Of a stretch of DNA of 10,000 nucleotides, positions 7,862-10,000 are shown piece after piece. Each line of letters starts with the position of its first letter. Within the stretch, counting starts at the first letter, position 1. A program made the position numbers and the translations under genes. The DNA lies in the NCBI GenBank assembly GCA_020216985.1, contig JAIWOH010000192.1, positions 1 through 10,000 on the forward strand, read 5' to 3'. A model generated the notes under the pieces. The model was given only the letters and a program-made list of their open reading frames with translations. It ran no database searches and was not told the origin of the DNA. The stretch comes from Nitrospira sp. (GTDB lineage: Bacteria > Nitrospirota > Nitrospiria > Nitrospirales > Nitrospiraceae).

Positions 7862-8658
7862 GGACGGGCGTTCGATGGAGTCTGTTCATCGTCGTGCTGC
7901 TGATCGGGTCGTTGCGAGGAGCGCCCGACTCGTTCGGCGCCGCCGATCGGGAGAAACTCCTGAACGAGCCGGGGGTCTTCGGCACCTTCGCCGTCTTCGC
8001 GCTGGACGATGCCTGGATGAGGCAAAACCAGGCGACACGGATCGGCCAGTTGACCCTGCTGCGGGGTGTGATCGGGCAACATCGGGAAAAGATCGCGATC
8101 GACGTCTATTTGATGCGCGGATTGTCGGAAAAGGCCGATCTCATGTTTCGCGTCCACGCCGCCGAGTTGCGGGATACCCAGCAATTTCTCTTGGATCTTC
8201 AGAGCAGCGCCTTCGGCAAATATCTTAAGACGGTCGGTCTTATGCACGGGCTGACCAAGAAGCCCAATTACGTGCCGGGGTTGCCGGATCAATTGAAGGC
8301 GGATTTGAAAGGGCCCAGCGAGGTCGGCCCAAGCCCCTATGTCATCGTCGTTCCGATCCAGAAAAGCGCGGACTGGTGGGCGTTGGATCGGGAGAAACGG
8401 GCGGCGGTGATGCGCGAGCACACGGAAGCGTCGGTGCCCTACATTCCGACGGTCAAGCGGAAGCTCTACCACTCCAGCGGGTTGGACGATCTGGATTTCA
8501 TCACCTATTTTGAAACGTCCAGGCTGGAAGATTTTCACAGCCTGGTGCTGGCTCTGGAGCAGGTCGAAGAATTTCACTACGTGCGACGGTTCGGCCATCC
8601 GACGCTGATCGGCGCCGTCAAGTCGGTGGACGAGGTAATCGAGGCGCTTGCGCAATAG
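7858..8658 (+). CDS. cld: Chlorite dismutase (chlorite O2-lyase), periplasmic haem enzyme
   Basis: Chlorite dismutase converts chlorite to chloride and O2 at a b-type haem. The 266-residue precursor starts with a signal peptide: basic R2 and R6, hydrophobic LFIVVLLIG, likely cut after A28 (SFGA/ADREK), so the enzyme is probably periplasmic. The C-terminal catalytic domain has the tryptophan pair W173-W174, the proximal haem ligand H188 in MREHT, and the distal catalytic R201 in TVKRKLYH, followed by SGLDDLDFITYFET. The His-Arg spacing of 13 is that of functional enzymes, and in mature numbering they are 160 and 173, as recalled for Nitrospira defluvii Cld. The arginine separates it from the HemQ and short Cld-like proteins. 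Full length and the N-terminal half suggest the pentameric lineage. GGGAGG lies about nine bases upstream. It overlaps purB by four bases and is followed by purC after 21. Confidence 0.93.
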   Translation: MRTGVRWSLFIVVLLIGSLRGAPDSFGAADREKLLNEPGVFGTFAVFALDDAWMRQNQATRIGQLTLLRGVIGQHREKIAIDVYLMRGLSEKADLMFRVHAAELRDTQQFLLDLQSSAFGKYLKTVGLMHGLTKKPNYVPGLPDQLKADLKGPSEVGPSPYVIVVPIQKSADWWALDREKRAAVMREHTEASVPYIPTVKRKLYHSSGLDDLDFITYFETSRLEDFHSLVLALEQVEEFHYVRRFGHPTLIGAVKSVDEVIEALAQ

Positions 8659-8679
8659 GATATTTGTGGAGAGACGGAG

Positions 8680-9387
8680 ATGATGACGATCGGCCCGATG
8701 CTGTACGAGGGAAAGGCCAAAAAAATTTTCGCCGCGGCGAGGCCGGATCAGGTCGTCCAGTACTTCAAGGACGACGCGACCGCGTTCAACGCCCAAAAGC
8801 GCGGCACGATTGCGGGCAAGGGCATCGTCAACAACAAGGTGTCGGAGCGGTTGTTCCGATTGCTCGATGAGAAAGGGGTTTCGACGCACTTCATTGAAAG
8901 GCTGAGCGACCGAGAGATGCTGGCCAAGAAGGTCACGATCGTGCCGGTCGAGGTCGTGGTGCGGAACGTCGTGGCCGGCAGTTTGGCCAAACGGTTGGGG
9001 CTGCGAGTGGGGGACGTCATCCGACCGGCGGTCGTCGAATTTTATTACAAGGACGATGCGCTCGGTGATCCCCTGGTCAACGACGATCACCTCCGTCTGC
9101 TGAACGTGGCGACGCCGGGGGTGTTGCGGGAATTGAAAGAACTCGCCCATCGTGCGAACGAGGTGTTGCAGCCGTTTCTGGCCGATCGGAAGATCCGATT
9201 AGTCGATTGCAAACTCGAATTCGGGGTGTATCACAACAAGTTGATCGTCGCCGATGAAATTTCTCCGGACACGTGCCGTCTGTGGGACGCGGTGACCGGC
9301 GATCCGATGGACAAGGATCGATTCAGGCAGGATATGGGGAACGTCGAAGAGGCGTACCAGGAAGTCTTAAGACGGGTGTGCGGGTGA
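8680..9387 (+). CDS. purC: Phosphoribosylaminoimidazole-succinocarboxamide synthase (SAICAR synthase, PurC)
   Basis: PurC joins CAIR with aspartate using ATP to make SAICAR, the substrate that PurB from the same gene run then cleaves. The 235-residue length is standard for the single-domain enzyme. Motifs seen are LYEGKAKKIF (8-17, ATP site), DDATAFNAQKRGTIAGKG (31-48), VPVEVVVRNVVAGSLAKRLG (88-107), LVDCKLEFG (174-182) and ADEISPDTCRLWD (191-203). Two adjacent ATGs (8680 and 8683) are possible starts. GGAGAG at 8668-8673 is six bases from the first and nine from the second, so the start is uncertain by one residue. Confidence 0.97.
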   Translation: MMTIGPMLYEGKAKKIFAAARPDQVVQYFKDDATAFNAQKRGTIAGKGIVNNKVSERLFRLLDEKGVSTHFIERLSDREMLAKKVTIVPVEVVVRNVVAGSLAKRLGLRVGDVIRPAVVEFYYKDDALGDPLVNDDHLRLLNVATPGVLRELKELAHRANEVLQPFLADRKIRLVDCKLEFGVYHNKLIVADEISPDTCRLWDAVTGDPMDKDRFRQDMGNVEEAYQEVLRRVCG

Positions 9388-9406
9388 GAGAGAGAAGACC
9401 GGAACC

Positions 9407-9622
9407 ATGCTGCGGGCCTATTTGAATTACGGTCTCATCGCGTCGGTGGTGATCTGGGGGGCCATCGTCGCCGTCATGGCCTATCGGTTGGACGGCTCGC
9501 CGTGGCGATGGGCCTTCGTGGCGCTGGTTTTCGCGGGCGCGTTGACCGTCGCCTGCATCGTGTGGATCAAGAAATACGTGGACCGGCAGATGCAATCGTC
9601 CGACCGGAGGGGCCAAGAGTGA
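9407..9622 (+). CDS. Small two-helix membrane protein of unknown function
   Basis: I do not recognise this 71-residue protein. It has two hydrophobic segments suited to crossing the membrane, at about residues 8-26 and 34-54, joined by the short polar turn RLDGSP. A charged, cytoplasmic-looking tail (KKYVDRQMQSSDRRGQE) follows; the lysines and arginines after the second helix suggest both ends face the cytoplasm. The gene begins 19 bases after purC. Its stop TGA (9620-9622) overlaps the purS GTG start as GTGA, and its last codons carry the purS ribosome-binding site, so it is built into the purine transcript. The ribosome-binding site upstream is weak (GAGAG-rich). The tight packing argues for a real gene. 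No function is inferred beyond the location. Confidence 0.75.
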   Translation: MLRAYLNYGLIASVVIWGAIVAVMAYRLDGSPWRWAFVALVFAGALTVACIVWIKKYVDRQMQSSDRRGQE

Positions 9623-9858
9623 AAGCCAAAATACACGTGACGCTCAAGCAAGGCATTCTGGATCCGCAAGGCAAGGCCATCGAGCACGCGCTCGAGACGC
9701 TGGGGTTCAAGAACGCGGCGAACGTTCGCGTCGGCAAATATCTGGAGCTGGATCTCGATGAGCAGGACAGGGCCAAAGCCGAAGTCGAGGTCAAGTCGAT
9801 GTGCGAGAAGCTGTTGGCTAATACGATCATCGAAGAGTATCGGTTCGAGTTGACGTAG
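9619..9858 (+). CDS. purS: Phosphoribosylformylglycinamidine synthase subunit PurS
   Basis: PurS is the small structural subunit that bridges PurQ (glutaminase) and PurL (synthetase) in the three-part FGAM synthase, which makes FGAM from FGAR. The 79-residue product matches the family in size and pattern: KAKIHVTLKQGILDPQGKAI (2-21), then LGF and VRVGKYLELDLD (36-47), then a C-terminal MCEKLLANTIIEEYRFEL. The start is GTG at 9619, preceded by GGAGGGG (9606-9612) with a six-base spacer. An open frame extends in-frame upstream to an ATG at 9502, but that part lies over the small membrane gene and is not PurS-like. GTG overlaps the previous stop (GTGA). purQ follows after 65 bases that include a large palindrome. 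Confidence 0.95.
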   Translation: MKAKIHVTLKQGILDPQGKAIEHALETLGFKNAANVRVGKYLELDLDEQDRAKAEVEVKSMCEKLLANTIIEEYRFELT

Positions 9859-9864
9859 AGAGCC

Positions 9865-9898
9865 CGTTCTTGTCCGGCGCATGCGCCGGACAAGAACG
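9865..9898. repeat. Perfect 34-base palindrome between purS and purQ
   Basis: The two 17-base halves, CGTTCTTGTCCGGCGCA (9865-9881) and its exact reverse complement (9882-9898), meet with no spacer. As RNA it would form about 15 bp of stem with a four-base CAUG loop. No T tract follows on either strand, so it is not a standard terminator. It lies seven bases after the purS stop and 25 bases before purQ. Confidence 0.9.
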
Positions 9899-9923
9899 TC
9901 GGCGAAGCGGTTTGCGAGGAGCG

Positions 9924-10000
9924 ATGAACATCGGCGTGGTGGTCTTCCCCGGCAGCAATTGCGACCATGATTGCCAGTACGTGTTCCGGGACGTGCTGGG
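9924..10000 (+). CDS. purQ: Phosphoribosylformylglycinamidine synthase subunit PurQ (glutaminase), 5' part, truncated by the window edge
   Basis: Twenty-five complete codons are visible: MNIGVVVFPGSNCDHDC and onward. This is the characteristic PurQ beginning (VVVFPGSNCDxD) of the class I glutamine amidotransferase that releases ammonia for FGAM synthesis. The catalytic Cys-His-Glu residues would lie beyond the edge. GAGGAG (9916-9921) sits just two bases before the ATG, a tight spacing. Position directly after purS is the standard order, and purL would be expected next. Confidence 0.9.
   Translation, partial: MNIGVVVFPGSNCDHDCQYVFRDVL

Noticed and set aside
7114..8658. A 514-codon open frame that includes cld with a long upstream extension.
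   Set aside because: The upstream part lies over purB in another frame and has no family features. The signal peptide, ribosome-binding site and family alignment fix the cld start at 7858.
7792..9150. A 452-codon minus-strand open frame opposite cld and purC.
   Set aside because: Same antisense composition and no domain; both genes on the plus strand are well supported.
9865..9898. The palindrome as a rho-independent terminator of the purine operon.
   Set aside because: No T tract follows on either strand, and purQ continues directly downstream.

Overview
The window is GC-rich housekeeping DNA from a bacterium that is most likely a Nitrospira or a close relative (phylum Nitrospirota). The main pointer is a secreted chlorite dismutase at 7858-8658. 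After the predicted signal-peptide cut, its haem-ligand His and distal Arg fall at mature positions 160 and 173, the numbering I recall for the Nitrospira defluvii enzyme. The Gram-positive-like PurS/PurQ split and a fused RibBA fit this but do not decide it. The assignment is inference from remembered sequences, not a search.

Left part (1-4015): the 3' end of a glnE-type gene on the + strand converges on a minus-strand heat-shock block. Reading on the minus strand, the block is rpoH (heat-shock sigma factor), groES, groEL. A strong hairpin with a T tract (539-581) ends the groEL transcript, and further hairpins lie beside it. A sigma-32-like promoter (2860-2888) precedes groES, so the sigma factor and the chaperonin operon it probably drives are adjacent.

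Middle (4016-4150): a divergent intergenic region holds a good sigma-70-type promoter for rpoH, which would make a nearly leaderless mRNA. A weaker promoter candidate faces ribBA. Their -35 boxes overlap inside a short inverted repeat.

Right part (4151-10000): everything runs on the + strand with short gaps or 4-base overlaps. The order is ribBA, ribH (riboflavin), nusB (rRNA antitermination), purB, cld, purC, a 71-residue two-helix membrane protein of unknown function, purS and the start of purQ. The riboflavin enzymes supply the flavin ring from GTP and ribulose 5-phosphate. PurB, PurC, PurS and PurQ are steps or subunits of de novo purine synthesis. The two unexpected members of the purine run are cld, whose start overlaps the purB stop, and the small membrane protein, whose stop overlaps the purS start. 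A perfect 34-base palindrome sits between purS and purQ.

No insertion sequence, phage gene, CRISPR array, tRNA or rRNA was seen. No stretch of 300 bases lacks a gene. The longest gap (2730-3016) carries the groES promoter region. The most notable points are the chlorite dismutase inside a purine operon, the self-contained rpoH-groESL module with a near-leaderless sigma gene, the uncharacterised small membrane protein and the 34-base palindrome.
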